A DNA stretch of 64,000 nt from Albibacterium sp035514885 (GTDB lineage Bacteria > Bacteroidota > Bacteroidia > Sphingobacteriales > Sphingobacteriaceae), in the NCBI RefSeq assembly GCF_035514885.1, contig NZ_DATJCH010000012.1:1-64000 (forward strand), read 5' to 3'. Shown piece by piece: positions 1 to 8,301 of this stretch. The translations under genes and the position numbers were made by a program. Below the pieces are notes generated by a model. It saw only the letters and a list, made by a program, of their open reading frames with translations, was not told the origin of the DNA and ran no database searches. Each line of letters starts with the position of its first letter. Position 1 is the first letter of the stretch.

Positions 1-2
1 TA

Positions 3-431
3 AATGCTGAATATAATAACGCACCTTATACACGAATTGAAACTATTGTTATGAAGGCCTTTGAAGGCATGTTAAAGCCTGCAAAACCCAATTTAACTTC
101 ACCTATGAGCGAACGCGTTTATGAACTACGTAGCTATGAAAATGCAACGGAAAAGCTAGGTGATAATAAGGTTGAGATGATGAATGTTAGGGTGATAGAT
201 ATTTTTACAGATTTAAATTTTAATGCAGTATTTTATGGTCAGGTAATTTCAGGTAGCACTATGCCTAATTTAATGTATATGACAACTTTTAATAATAAAG
301 CTGACAGAGATGAGCATTGGAAAGCATTTTCTCCGGCATATGAACCTGTAAGCAAATTGCCACAATACCAAAATAATATTTCAAAAATTGTTACCTTGTT
401 TTTATACCCAACAGATTATTCCGATTATTAA
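3..431 (+). CDS. NIPSNAP family protein, C-terminal part (5' end outside window)
   Basis: The reading frame is open from base 3 without a start that fits a complete protein, so this is the 3' end of a gene beginning upstream. About 142 residues are visible. They contain a NIPSNAP-type ferredoxin-like module: an R-x-Y-E-L-R-S-Y strand, then a D-x-F-x-x-L-x-F stretch, a Y-M-T-T-F strand and a D-R-D-E-H-W-K-A-F helix. Bacteroidota members are usually exported proteins of about 260 residues with two such modules, and this would be the second. The molecular function of the family is not settled. It converges on the NADH dehydrogenase gene with a shared hairpin terminator between them. Confidence 0.8.
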   Translation, partial: NAEYNNAPYTRIETIVMKAFEGMLKPAKPNLTSPMSERVYELRSYENATEKLGDNKVEMMNVRVIDIFTDLNFNAVFYGQVISGSTMPNLMYMTTFNNKADRDEHWKAFSPAYEPVSKLPQYQNNISKIVTLFLYPTDYSDY

Positions 432-446
432 TCGATCGTATAAAAT

Positions 447-482
447 AAAAGATCCTTGCATTGAACAATGCAAGGATCTTTT
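447..482. terminator. Bidirectional hairpin terminator
   Basis: A perfect 14-bp stem (447-460 with 469-482) and 8-nt loop, A-rich on the left and T-rich on the right, lies between two convergent genes and could terminate both. Confidence 0.85.
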
Positions 483-485
483 ATT

Positions 486-1781
486 TTAAGTCAGTTCTTC
501 TTTTTTCACCTCTTCCTTTTTCTTTTCCTTACTAATAATTAAGCGTAGCGTAGGATCATTTGTAGCGAAGGCAAAAAACCAGTTAAACATGAGGGTGAAT
601 TTATTTCTGAAGCTGGCAATAGGTATCAAGTGGATAAATAGCCATACCAACCAGGCAAAAAAGCCTTTGAAGAACCCTTTCGGTAAATCAACTACAGCTT
701 TGTATTTTGCAATGATGGCCATACTTCCTTTATTATTGTAGCTAAAGGGCCGCAAAGGTTTATTTTCAACCATTCTTTTCAGGTTTTCTCCCAATAGGTC
801 TCCCTGTTGAATAGCAACCTGCGCTAGTTGAGGATGGCCATTTGGATAGTGCTTATCAGATGTTTGATAGCAGATATCGCCAATTGCAAAGATATTCGGT
901 GTTGAAAGAACCGTATTATACTCATCAACCAGTATTCTTCTGCCTCGACCAATTGATTCTGGAGGCAGACCTTTTACCTCGCAAGCTATAACGCCTGAAG
1001 TCCAGATCAGTGAATTTGTATGGATTGTTTCTCCATTGCTTAAAAATACCTTACCGTCTTTATAATCTTTTACCGGTGTGTTCAGCTTAATCTGAACACC
1101 TAATTTTGTTAAGACATTGGCAGCTTCATCTTGAGATTTTTTGCTCATCGGTCCCAATAGAGTTGGAGAGGCATCAATCAATATGATATTAAGACTTCGG
1201 TCGGTAATTTCAGGGTAATCTTTAGCTCCGATGCTGTGCACCATTTCTGCCAGCATTCCTGCAATTTCTACCCCTGTCGGACCGCCACCTGATATTACAA
1301 TATTGAAATACTTTGTTTTTTCGAATTTGTTGACAGCACGTACCGCTTTCTCCATGTTCAATAAAAGATGATCGCGAAGTTTCAGAGCATCCCTAATAGT
1401 TTTCATAGGTAAAGCATTCTTCTTTACATTCTCAAGGCCAAAATAATTGGTCTCTGTACCTAAACTTAAAACCAGGTAGTCGTATGGAACAATCCCTGTG
1501 TCAGTTTCTATTGTATTCTCTTCCTGATTTACTTTAAGTAGTGAACCTATATGGAACCGAACGTTCTTTCTGTCTTGGAACATTCTTCGGAAAGGGTAAC
1601 TTATATTAGAATTTTCAATAAATGCTGTAGAGACTTGATACAAAAGAGGTGGAAAGAAATGGTAATTGTTTTTATCGACTAAAGTCACATGAAACTGAGG
1701 ATCATTTGTAAGCTTCTTGATAAGGTTTACACCTGCAAAACCTCCTCCAACAATGACTACTTTCTTTATATATTGTTCCAT
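486..1781 (-). CDS. ndh: Type II NADH dehydrogenase (NAD(P)/FAD-dependent oxidoreductase)
   Basis: This 431-residue flavoprotein should oxidise NADH and reduce quinone at the inner face of the cytoplasmic membrane without pumping protons. An FAD-binding G-G-G-F-A-G motif follows the first strand (residues 10-17). A second dinucleotide-binding motif, G-G-G-P-T-G-V-E-x-A-G, lies near residue 165, and the FAD-contacting A-I-G-D segment near residue 300. The last 80 residues carry a hydrophobic stretch and a basic, lysine-rich tail, as in membrane-bound NDH-2 enzymes. It starts 37 bp after the end of the upstream ABC gene, so the two may be cotranscribed. Other FAD oxidoreductases are possible but the length and C-terminus fit NDH-2 well. 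Confidence 0.88.
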   Translation of the reverse strand: MEQYIKKVVIVGGGFAGVNLIKKLTNDPQFHVTLVDKNNYHFFPPLLYQVSTAFIENSNISYPFRRMFQDRKNVRFHIGSLLKVNQEENTIETDTGIVPYDYLVLSLGTETNYFGLENVKKNALPMKTIRDALKLRDHLLLNMEKAVRAVNKFEKTKYFNIVISGGGPTGVEIAGMLAEMVHSIGAKDYPEITDRSLNIILIDASPTLLGPMSKKSQDEAANVLTKLGVQIKLNTPVKDYKDGKVFLSNGETIHTNSLIWTSGVIACEVKGLPPESIGRGRRILVDEYNTVLSTPNIFAIGDICYQTSDKHYPNGHPQLAQVAIQQGDLLGENLKRMVENKPLRPFSYNNKGSMAIIAKYKAVVDLPKGFFKGFFAWLVWLFIHLIPIASFRNKFTLMFNWFFAFATNDPTLRLIISKEKKKEEVKKEELT

Positions 1782-1818
1782 ATCTAAATTAAAGATTTTT
1801 GTAAATTAAATGTTGTTG

Positions 1819-3585
1819 CTATACGAGAACTTCTCTTTCTCCAATTTGTTGTCGCCACATGGCATAGTAGAGCCCTTTTATGTCTAACAATTCAGTATGG
1901 CTTCCTGTTTCGATAATGTGGCCTTTCTCTAAAACATAGATTCGATCAGCATACATAATGGTAGATAGCCGATGTGCAATCATGACGGTTATATGTTGTC
2001 TTTCAGCTGTAATTCTTCTAATGGTATTGGATATTTCTTCTTCTGTAATAGAATCAAGTGCCGAAGTTGCTTCGTCAAAGATAATTAAATTAGGTTGCCT
2101 TAGCAAAGACCTTGCAATGGAAAGACGTTGTCTTTCACCGCCTGACAGCTTAAGCCCTCCTTCACCGATGACCGTTTCCAATCCATTTTCAGCACGTTGC
2201 AATATACTTTGGCCGGATGCTTTTCTTAAAGCTTCTAACATCATTTCTTCAGTAGCCTGTGGATTCACAAATAAGAGATTCTCTCTAATTGTTCCTGAAA
2301 ATAGTTGGGTATCTTGAGTAACGAAGCCAATTTGATGCCTTAAGCCTTCAAAATCGACTTTGTTTTCACTAATATCATTATAGTAAATATTGCCTGCTGT
2401 TGGTGTATACAGACCTACCAGAAGTTTCACCAGCGTTGTTTTTCCGGCACCAGATGGACCAACGAATGCAATGGTTTCGCCACGTTCTACTTCAAAGGTT
2501 ACATTTTCCAGCGCAGGTTGTTTTGCAATATGATGTTGGAATTTTACATTATTAAAACGAAGACTCGTGATGGAGTCAATCTTTTCTGGTATCAAAGGTT
2601 GATATTCAACCTTCTTTGAGAACAATGTTTCCAAGTTAAAGAGGGATGCTTCAGCCTCACGGTAAGACATAATGATATTTCCCAACTCTTGTAAGGGGCC
2701 AAAAATAAAGAAGGAATACATTTGCATCATCATGAGTTGGCCGACAGTTATTTGATCGTAAAAGACAAAGGAGATTAAGGCGAACATGATGACCTGTTGT
2801 AAGAAATTTACAAAGGTACCTTGAACGAAACTGATTGCTCGTATGCTTTTAACCTTTCGTAATTCTAGGTTAAGGATCTTCATGGTGGTGCCGTTGAGGC
2901 GGAGAATCTCTTGTTGGGTAAGGCCTAAACTTTTAACTAATTCTATATTACGTAAAGATTCTGTGGTTGAGCCTGCAAGGGAGGTTGTTTCTTTGGTAAT
3001 ATTTTTTTGGATAAACTTGATCTTTCTGCTTAAATAGCTCGTCAGAAATGCTAAGGCAAAGGTTCCTACTAAATAGATTAGGGGAAGTAAAGGACTTAAG
3101 CGAAATGCAACGATTGTTACGAATACGATCCCTACAATGGTTGCGAAGAGAACATTGACAAAGCCCGTTATAAAATTAGAACAGTCTTCCCGCGCCTTTT
3201 GCAGGATGGATAATGTTTCACCGCTTCGTTGGTCTTCAAAATCCTGATAGGGCAGGCGCATAGCATGTCGCAAGCCATCGGTATAGAGCTGTGCTCCAAA
3301 CTTCTGGATAATAACGTTCACCACATAGTCTTGAAAGGCTTTGGCAATTCTTGAAACCATGGCAGCACCTATAATCATTAATAACCCTATGGCTACTCCT
3401 TTAAAGAATTCATTGTTAGTGCCCGCGGTTCTGAATTCTGCGGCCTTATTTGCAAAGGGGTCAATTAAGAAATTACCCAGAATGTATGGATTTAGCAGAG
3501 AAAATATCTGATTTATGGCTGCTAGAATGAGTGCTATAAAGATAAGTAGCTTATACTTACTTAAGTACTTGAGGAGTAGTTTCAT
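1819..3585 (-). CDS. ABC exporter, fused membrane and ATPase domains
   Basis: This is a 588-residue half-transporter. The six-helix membrane domain covers residues 1-310 and the ATP-binding domain about 340-580. The ATPase has Walker A G-P-S-G-A-G-K-T-T, a Q-loop, an intact L-S-G-G-E signature, Walker B ending in D-E-A and an H-loop A-H-R-L. All catalytic residues are canonical, so it can act as a homodimer, unlike the paired exporters at 13.6-17.1 kb. It resembles MsbA-type lipid or drug exporters, but the substrate cannot be read from sequence. It is the first gene of a likely two-gene unit with the NADH dehydrogenase. Confidence 0.9.
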   Translation of the reverse strand: MKLLLKYLSKYKLLIFIALILAAINQIFSLLNPYILGNFLIDPFANKAAEFRTAGTNNEFFKGVAIGLLMIIGAAMVSRIAKAFQDYVVNVIIQKFGAQLYTDGLRHAMRLPYQDFEDQRSGETLSILQKAREDCSNFITGFVNVLFATIVGIVFVTIVAFRLSPLLPLIYLVGTFALAFLTSYLSRKIKFIQKNITKETTSLAGSTTESLRNIELVKSLGLTQQEILRLNGTTMKILNLELRKVKSIRAISFVQGTFVNFLQQVIMFALISFVFYDQITVGQLMMMQMYSFFIFGPLQELGNIIMSYREAEASLFNLETLFSKKVEYQPLIPEKIDSITSLRFNNVKFQHHIAKQPALENVTFEVERGETIAFVGPSGAGKTTLVKLLVGLYTPTAGNIYYNDISENKVDFEGLRHQIGFVTQDTQLFSGTIRENLLFVNPQATEEMMLEALRKASGQSILQRAENGLETVIGEGGLKLSGGERQRLSIARSLLRQPNLIIFDEATSALDSITEEEISNTIRRITAERQHITVMIAHRLSTIMYADRIYVLEKGHIIETGSHTELLDIKGLYYAMWRQQIGEREVLV

Positions 3586-3618
3586 GAATAGAGTCTTTGC
3601 CTACAGTGACGTTTTTTG

Positions 3619-3626
3619 CAAAGTTA
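3619..3626 (-). promoter_or_regulatory. Bacteroidota -7 promoter element TAACTTTG
   Basis: It matches the Bacteroidota -7 consensus TAnnTTTG on the minus strand, 33 bp upstream of the ABC exporter start. No clear -33 element was seen. Confidence 0.5.
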
Positions 3627-3695
3627 GATTAATTTAAATAGATTAATTTATATTTGGATTATCAAAACCAAATATGTCACCTAAATTATAGAACG

Positions 3696-4601
3696 ATGAT
3701 TTTTAAAAACTTAATTTTGTATGCTGTGATTTCAGTCATATCCATTCCGGTTTTCGGGCAAGAAACTATTAATTTATATGACGGTGCTGTTCCTAATTCT
3801 AAGAAAAGTGAAGTCGTAGAGACTAAAACATTTGATGGGATTGAGCGGATCGCGGCTGTTACAGTTCCTCAAATCATTGCTTTTTTTCCTGATAAGAGTA
3901 AAAACACCGGTAAAGCAGCTATTATTTTTCCGGGAGGAGGCTATTCTATTTTAGCTATCGACCATGAAGGTTATGCTATCGCCAAACGCTTGAATGAAGA
4001 GGGTATCTCAGCTTTTGTTGTAAAATACAGACTTCCGAGTGATGTAACGATGGAAGATAAAAGCATCGGACCTTTGCAAGATGCGCAACGGGCTATACAG
4101 CTTGTTCGTGAGAGAGCTGCAGAGTGGGGCATTTCAAAAGATGAGATTGGGATTGTGGGATCTTCAGCAGGAGGGCACTTAGCGTCTACGCTTGGGACAC
4201 ATTATCAAAAAGCATTGATTCCTAATCCTAAAAACACAAGCTTACGTCCGGATTTTATGCTATTGCTTTATCCGGTAATAAGTATGAGTTCGGACATTAC
4301 TCATAAGGGGTCTCAAGTAAATTTACTGGGACAGAATCCTTCTGCTAGTCAGCTTGATAACTATTCCAATGAGAAACAGGTAACGGATGATACGCCTCCA
4401 ACATTTATGGTTCATGCAAAGGATGATAAAGTTGTGCCTATTGCAAATAGTGAGCGGTTTCGGGATGCGCTTATCAGCCATCATGTGCCTGTAAAGCTAC
4501 TTGAATACGATGAAGGCGGACATGGTTTTGGACTGAACAACAGAACCACGGAAGATAAATGGTTCAATCATTTTATGGAATGGTTCAAAAATCTTGATTA
4601 A
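3696..4601 (+). CDS. Secreted alpha/beta hydrolase, acetyl-xylan-esterase-like
   Basis: The likely start is the ATG at 3696, which gives a clean signal peptide ending near F-G-Q; the longer frame from 3654 needs a TTG start and spoils it. The 301-residue protein has an oxyanion G-G-G-Y motif, a nucleophile elbow G-S-S-A-G-G-H, an acid in the D-D-K-V-V segment and the final histidine in G-G-H-G-F-G. This is the BD-FAE/esterase-lipase arrangement often annotated as xylan esterase or endo-xylanase in Bacteroidota. It probably removes acyl groups from plant polysaccharide in the periplasm or outside the cell. It is monocistronic, followed by a strong hairpin. Confidence 0.85.
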   Translation: MIFKNLILYAVISVISIPVFGQETINLYDGAVPNSKKSEVVETKTFDGIERIAAVTVPQIIAFFPDKSKNTGKAAIIFPGGGYSILAIDHEGYAIAKRLNEEGISAFVVKYRLPSDVTMEDKSIGPLQDAQRAIQLVRERAAEWGISKDEIGIVGSSAGGHLASTLGTHYQKALIPNPKNTSLRPDFMLLLYPVISMSSDITHKGSQVNLLGQNPSASQLDNYSNEKQVTDDTPPTFMVHAKDDKVVPIANSERFRDALISHHVPVKLLEYDEGGHGFGLNNRTTEDKWFNHFMEWFKNLD

Positions 4602-4636
4602 CGTTTGTATGAATATTGATAATTTCTATCAATTCT

Positions 4637-4691
4637 ATCATAAAAAAGAATGGTCTATTGATTTAATCAATAGACCATTCTTTTTTATGAT
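4637..4691. terminator. Bidirectional terminator with 26-bp perfect stem
   Basis: Bases 4637-4662 are the exact reverse complement of 4666-4691, with a 3-nt loop. A and T tracts are built into the stem so that it works on either strand. It separates the convergent esterase and peroxiredoxin genes. Confidence 0.9.
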
Positions 4692-4698
4692 ACTTTTA

Positions 4699-5334
4699 TT
4701 AAGAAGCGGGATCAGGAGTATAGCGTAAATATGGCTTTACTTCACGAACTCCCTTTGGAAATTTGTTAGTTGCATCTTCCGTTTTAATAGCGTTAGAAAC
4801 AATAACATCGTCACCTGGTTTCCAGTCTGCTGGTGTAGCAACACTGTGGCTATCTGTTAACTGCATAGAATCTATTACTCTGATTATTTCAATAAAGTTC
4901 CGTCCTGTAGAAGCAGGATAAGTAAGCGTTAATCGAACTTTTTTATCTGGTGAAATAATGAATACGGATCTTACAGTATGAGTAGCTGATGCATTTGGGT
5001 GAATCATATCGTATAATTCTGCTACTTTATGGTCTTTGTCTGCAATAATAGGGAAATCAACATCAGTAACTTGTGTTTCATTGATATCCTTAACCCAACC
5101 CAAGTGATCTTCAACAGAGTCAACACTCACAGCTATTGCTTTGACATTTCTTTTCTTGAACTCGTTGGCTAGTTGTGCAGTTCTACCAAGTTCTGTAGTA
5201 CAAACTGGCGTATAATCTGCAGGATGCGAGAATAGAACTCCCCAACTATCTCCAAGGAATTCATAAAAATCTATTTCACCAATTGTTGTAACGGCTTTAA
5301 AATTGGGAGCCGTATCCCCTAAGCGTAAACTCAT
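4699..5334 (-). CDS. 1-Cys peroxiredoxin (Prx6 family)
   Basis: A cytoplasmic peroxidase for H2O2 and organic peroxides. The 211-residue protein has the peroxidatic cysteine in P-V-C-T-T-E (Cys45), the H-P-A-D-Y-T-P loop in front and a long Prx6-type C-terminal extension. No other cysteine occurs in the protein, so it is a true 1-Cys enzyme needing an external reductant. The ATG at 5334 is preferred over the TTG at 5340. It is divergent from the catalase gene, which suggests a shared oxidative-stress role. A TATCTTTG -7 element and two copies of a 10-bp repeat lie just upstream. Confidence 0.92.
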   Translation of the reverse strand: MSLRLGDTAPNFKAVTTIGEIDFYEFLGDSWGVLFSHPADYTPVCTTELGRTAQLANEFKKRNVKAIAVSVDSVEDHLGWVKDINETQVTDVDFPIIADKDHKVAELYDMIHPNASATHTVRSVFIISPDKKVRLTLTYPASTGRNFIEIIRVIDSMQLTDSHSVATPADWKPGDDVIVSNAIKTEDATNKFPKGVREVKPYLRYTPDPAS

Positions 5335-5368
5335 AAACAATTATTTTTTAGATTAATGAATGAATATA

Positions 5369-5394
5369 TTTTATAGACGATTAATTTTATAGAC
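5369..5394. repeat. Direct repeat TTTTATAGAC x2
   Basis: Two identical 10-mers at 5369-5378 and 5385-5394, 16 bp apart, lie between the peroxiredoxin start and its promoter element. The position suits a regulator-binding site, but none is proven. Confidence 0.4.
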
Positions 5395-5407
5395 TATAAA
5401 TTTTATC

Positions 5408-5415
5408 CAAAGATA
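5408..5415 (-). promoter_or_regulatory. -7 promoter element TATCTTTG for peroxiredoxin
   Basis: An exact match to TAnnTTTG on the minus strand, 73 bp before the ATG. Transcription from it would begin just upstream of the TTTTATAGAC repeats. Confidence 0.5.
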
Positions 5416-5560
5416 CAATAATTTTTATTTCTTATATATTCGTTTTTCCTCATGTTCAAATTGTAGATTATCGGGTTTCTGAAGATTTAAATAATAATCT
5501 TAAATATTGTATATTAGAGTTTACTTTAAAATATTAATCGTTATAGCTTTTTAGAGAATT

Positions 5561-7078
5561 ATGGAAAAAAAAGATGACAGGTTAACTTCCACCAATGGAA
5601 GACCTATTGCGGATAATACGAATGTTCAGACCGCTGGGCCTAGAGGTCCTGTTTTATTGCAGGATGTTTGGTTTTTGGAAAAATTAGCTCATTTTGATCG
5701 TGAAGTGATTCCCGAACGAAGAATGCATGCGAAGGGATCCGGTGCTTATGGCACATTTACGGTTACACATGATATTACGAAGTATACCAAGGCTAATTTA
5801 TTTTCACAGATTGGAAAGCAAACGGATATGTTTGTTCGCTTTTCTACGGTAGCAGGTGAACGCGGTGCCGCCGATGCTGAACGTGATATACGTGGTTTTG
5901 CTTTGAAATTCTATACCGAAGAAGGTAATTGGGATTTGGTAGGAAATAATACACCTGTATTCTTTTTTAAAGACCCTTTAAGATTTCCTGATCTGAATCA
6001 TGCGGTAAAGCGCGATCCTAAGACAAACTTGCGAAGTGCGAATAATAATTGGGATTTCTGGACATCCATACCTGAGTCCTTGCATCAAGTGACTATTGTA
6101 ATGAGCGATCGGGGTATTCCTAGGTCTATGCGACACATGCATGGTTTTGGAAGTCATACCTTTAGTATGCTGAATGCGAACAATGAACGTGTATGGGTTA
6201 AATTTCATTTTATTACGAAACAAGGAATAGAGAATTTCAGTGATCAGGAGGCTGCTGAGCTTGTAGGTTATGATCGTGAAAGTGCACAGCGCGACTTGTT
6301 TTATAGTATTGAGAAAGGTGAATTCCCGCGTTGGGAAATGAAGATACAGGTTATGACAACAGAGCAGGCTAAGGCTCATTATCATAATCCTTTTGATTTA
6401 ACGAAGGTTTGGCCTAAGGGTGAATTCCCATTAATTGATGTTGGATTTTTTGAATTAAACAAGAATGCTGATAATTATTTTGCTGAGGTAGAGCAAGCAG
6501 CCTTTAATCCTGCAAATATTGTTGAGGGAATTGGTTTTTCGCCAGATAAAATGTTACAAGGACGTTTATTCTCCTATGGTGATGCACAGCGTTATCGTTT
6601 AGGGGTCAATCATAGTTCGATTCCGGTTAATCAGGCCAAATGTCCGGTAAATTCTTTCCATCGCGACGGAGCGATGCGTGTAGACGGAAATTATGGTGCG
6701 AAGACTCATTATCAACCAAATAGTTACGGTGCATGGAATGATACACCAAGTGCGAAAGAACCACCATTACCATTGGATGGAGATGCTGATAATTGGGATC
6801 ATTACCAAGATGATAATGATCATTATACACAGCCTGGAAATCTATTCCGATTAATGACTCCGGAGAAACAACAATTGCTTTTTGATAATACAGCGAGAGC
6901 AATTGATGGAGCTGAAGAATTTATTAAGATTAAACATGCTCAAAATTGCTATATCGCTGATCCTGCTTATGGAGAAGGTGTTTCTAAAGCTATGAATATT
7001 GATATTGACAAGGTTGTAACCAGAGAATTATGCGATTGGTTTAGGGCTAATCCACGGTTCATGGTTAAGAAGCCTTAG
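5561..7078 (+). CDS. katA: Monofunctional haem catalase
   Basis: Dismutates H2O2 in the cytoplasm. The protein of 505 residues is a small-subunit (clade 3 size) catalase. It has the distal histidine in R-R-M-H-A-K-G (His56), the V-R-F-S-T-V-A-G-E-R-G block, the distal asparagine in G-N-N-T-P-V-F-F and the proximal haem tyrosine in R-L-F-S-Y-G-D-A-Q-R-Y. There is no C-terminal glutamine-amidotransferase-like domain. It is divergent from the 1-Cys peroxiredoxin with 220 bp of AT-rich DNA between them. I did not find a convincing OxyR site. A hairpin follows the gene. Confidence 0.96.
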   Translation: MEKKDDRLTSTNGRPIADNTNVQTAGPRGPVLLQDVWFLEKLAHFDREVIPERRMHAKGSGAYGTFTVTHDITKYTKANLFSQIGKQTDMFVRFSTVAGERGAADAERDIRGFALKFYTEEGNWDLVGNNTPVFFFKDPLRFPDLNHAVKRDPKTNLRSANNNWDFWTSIPESLHQVTIVMSDRGIPRSMRHMHGFGSHTFSMLNANNERVWVKFHFITKQGIENFSDQEAAELVGYDRESAQRDLFYSIEKGEFPRWEMKIQVMTTEQAKAHYHNPFDLTKVWPKGEFPLIDVGFFELNKNADNYFAEVEQAAFNPANIVEGIGFSPDKMLQGRLFSYGDAQRYRLGVNHSSIPVNQAKCPVNSFHRDGAMRVDGNYGAKTHYQPNSYGAWNDTPSAKEPPLPLDGDADNWDHYQDDNDHYTQPGNLFRLMTPEKQQLLFDNTARAIDGAEEFIKIKHAQNCYIADPAYGEGVSKAMNIDIDKVVTRELCDWFRANPRFMVKKP

Positions 7079-7095
7079 CAGTAAAATGTTTTAAT

Positions 7096-7134
7096 AAAAA
7101 AAGTAGTTGTTCTAAAAGAATGACTACTTTTTTT
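7096..7134 (+). terminator. Terminator of catalase gene
   Basis: A 12-bp stem (7096-7107 with 7123-7134) made of an A7 tract plus GTAGT and its complement, 17 bp after the stop codon. Confidence 0.8.
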
Positions 7135-7220
7135 ATGGAGATTGCTCTGTTTTTTTATTCTTTATTCGCATCTTTGAATATCTGACAAGAGAGTCTGATA
7201 AGTCTAATTAATATTAGAAA

Positions 7221-8288
7221 ATGAAAATTGAAACTATTGCAATCCATGCAGGAAATCAGGTAGATGCCGCTACCGGGGCAGTTATTGAGCCCATCACATT
7301 ATCAACAACATATGAAAGAGGAGAAGATGGAGGTTACCCGAGCGGGTATATGTACACGCGTATAGGGAATCCGAATCGTACTTCTTTAGAGAACGTTCTT
7401 TCTAAGCTAGAATGTGGGGTAGCAGCGAGTGCTTTTTCTTCTGGGAATGCAGCAGGTGCTGCAGTATTTCAAGCATTGTTGCCTGGAAGCCACGTCTTGG
7501 CTCCAACGGATATGTATCATGGTTTGCGTAATTTATTGAATGTAGTTTATAAGGGAATTCTGGAAATCGACTATGTTGATATGTCAGACCTTCAGGAAGT
7601 ACGGAACTCAATCAAAGAAAACACTAAACTGATCTGGCTGGAAACGCCATCGAACCCTCTTTTAAAGATCACAGATATTCAGGCGATTACTAATATTTCA
7701 AAAGAACATCAAATAATTGTTTGTTGTGATAATACCTTTGCTACTCCCATCTTCCAGAATCCATTAAAACTTGGCGCAGACCTGGTTATGCACTCTACCA
7801 CCAAATATTTGGGTGGCCATAGTGATACACTTGGTGGTGCTTTGATAAGCAAAGAAAAGAATGATTTCTGGGAACGGATTCTTAAGGTTCAAGAGCTATC
7901 CGGAGCTGTATTATCTCCTTTTGATTGTTATTTAACTGTAAGGGGAATAAAAACTCTTCCTTATCGTATGCGTGGTCATTTAGAAAATGCCAAACAGCTT
8001 GCTGCATTTCTGGAATCTCATTTACAGGTAGAGGAAGTATTCTATCCTGGCTTTGGTGGAATGTTATCGTTTTTGGTAAAGGGGGGAGAGGTTAAAGCGG
8101 CTAAAGTAGCTAATTCTACAAAAATATTTACGCAGGCTACCAGCCTTGGAGGTGTAGAAAGCCTGATTGAACACCGTGCTACTATTGAAGGTCCGAATAC
8201 CAAGACGCCTAGAAATTTGTTAAGACTCTCGGTTGGTTTAGAAAATATAGAAGATTTAATTGAGGATATCAACTTAGCTATTAGCTAA
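7221..8288 (+). CDS. Trans-sulfuration PLP enzyme (cystathionine gamma-synthase/beta-lyase family)
   Basis: A Cys/Met-metabolism PLP enzyme of 355 residues. The PLP lysine is Lys195 in H-S-T-T-K-Y-L-G-G-H-S-D. The phosphate-contacting Y-x-R segment is Y-T-R-I-G-N-P-N-R-T, and D170-N-T-F-A-T holds the ring-nitrogen aspartate. It could be cystathionine beta- or gamma-lyase, gamma-synthase or methionine gamma-lyase; sequence alone does not decide. It is about 25 residues shorter than its relative at 51620, mostly in the C-terminal domain, where a W-P/H-P loop is replaced by a shorter F-G-G-M-L-S-F segment. It stands alone between catalase and a convergent aldo/keto reductase. Confidence 0.85.
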   Translation: MKIETIAIHAGNQVDAATGAVIEPITLSTTYERGEDGGYPSGYMYTRIGNPNRTSLENVLSKLECGVAASAFSSGNAAGAAVFQALLPGSHVLAPTDMYHGLRNLLNVVYKGILEIDYVDMSDLQEVRNSIKENTKLIWLETPSNPLLKITDIQAITNISKEHQIIVCCDNTFATPIFQNPLKLGADLVMHSTTKYLGGHSDTLGGALISKEKNDFWERILKVQELSGAVLSPFDCYLTVRGIKTLPYRMRGHLENAKQLAAFLESHLQVEEVFYPGFGGMLSFLVKGGEVKAAKVANSTKIFTQATSLGGVESLIEHRATIEGPNTKTPRNLLRLSVGLENIEDLIEDINLAIS

Positions 8289-8301
8289 TATCCTCAATTA
8301 A
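8256..8301. terminator. Inverted repeat over converging gene ends
   Basis: A perfect 14-bp repeat (8256-8269 with 8288-8301) with an 18-nt loop. The left arm lies inside the last codons of the PLP enzyme and the right arm touches the stop of the aldo/keto reductase. There is no long T tract, so termination is likely but not certain. Confidence 0.5.

Noticed and set aside
5369..5400. OxyR-binding site between peroxiredoxin and catalase
   Set aside because: ATAG half-sites are present, but they are 16 bp apart in direct orientation, not the four half-sites at 11-bp period that OxyR needs.
5978..6385. 135-codon minus-strand frame inside catalase
   Set aside because: It is antisense to a certain gene, has no family features and is produced by codon bias of katA.
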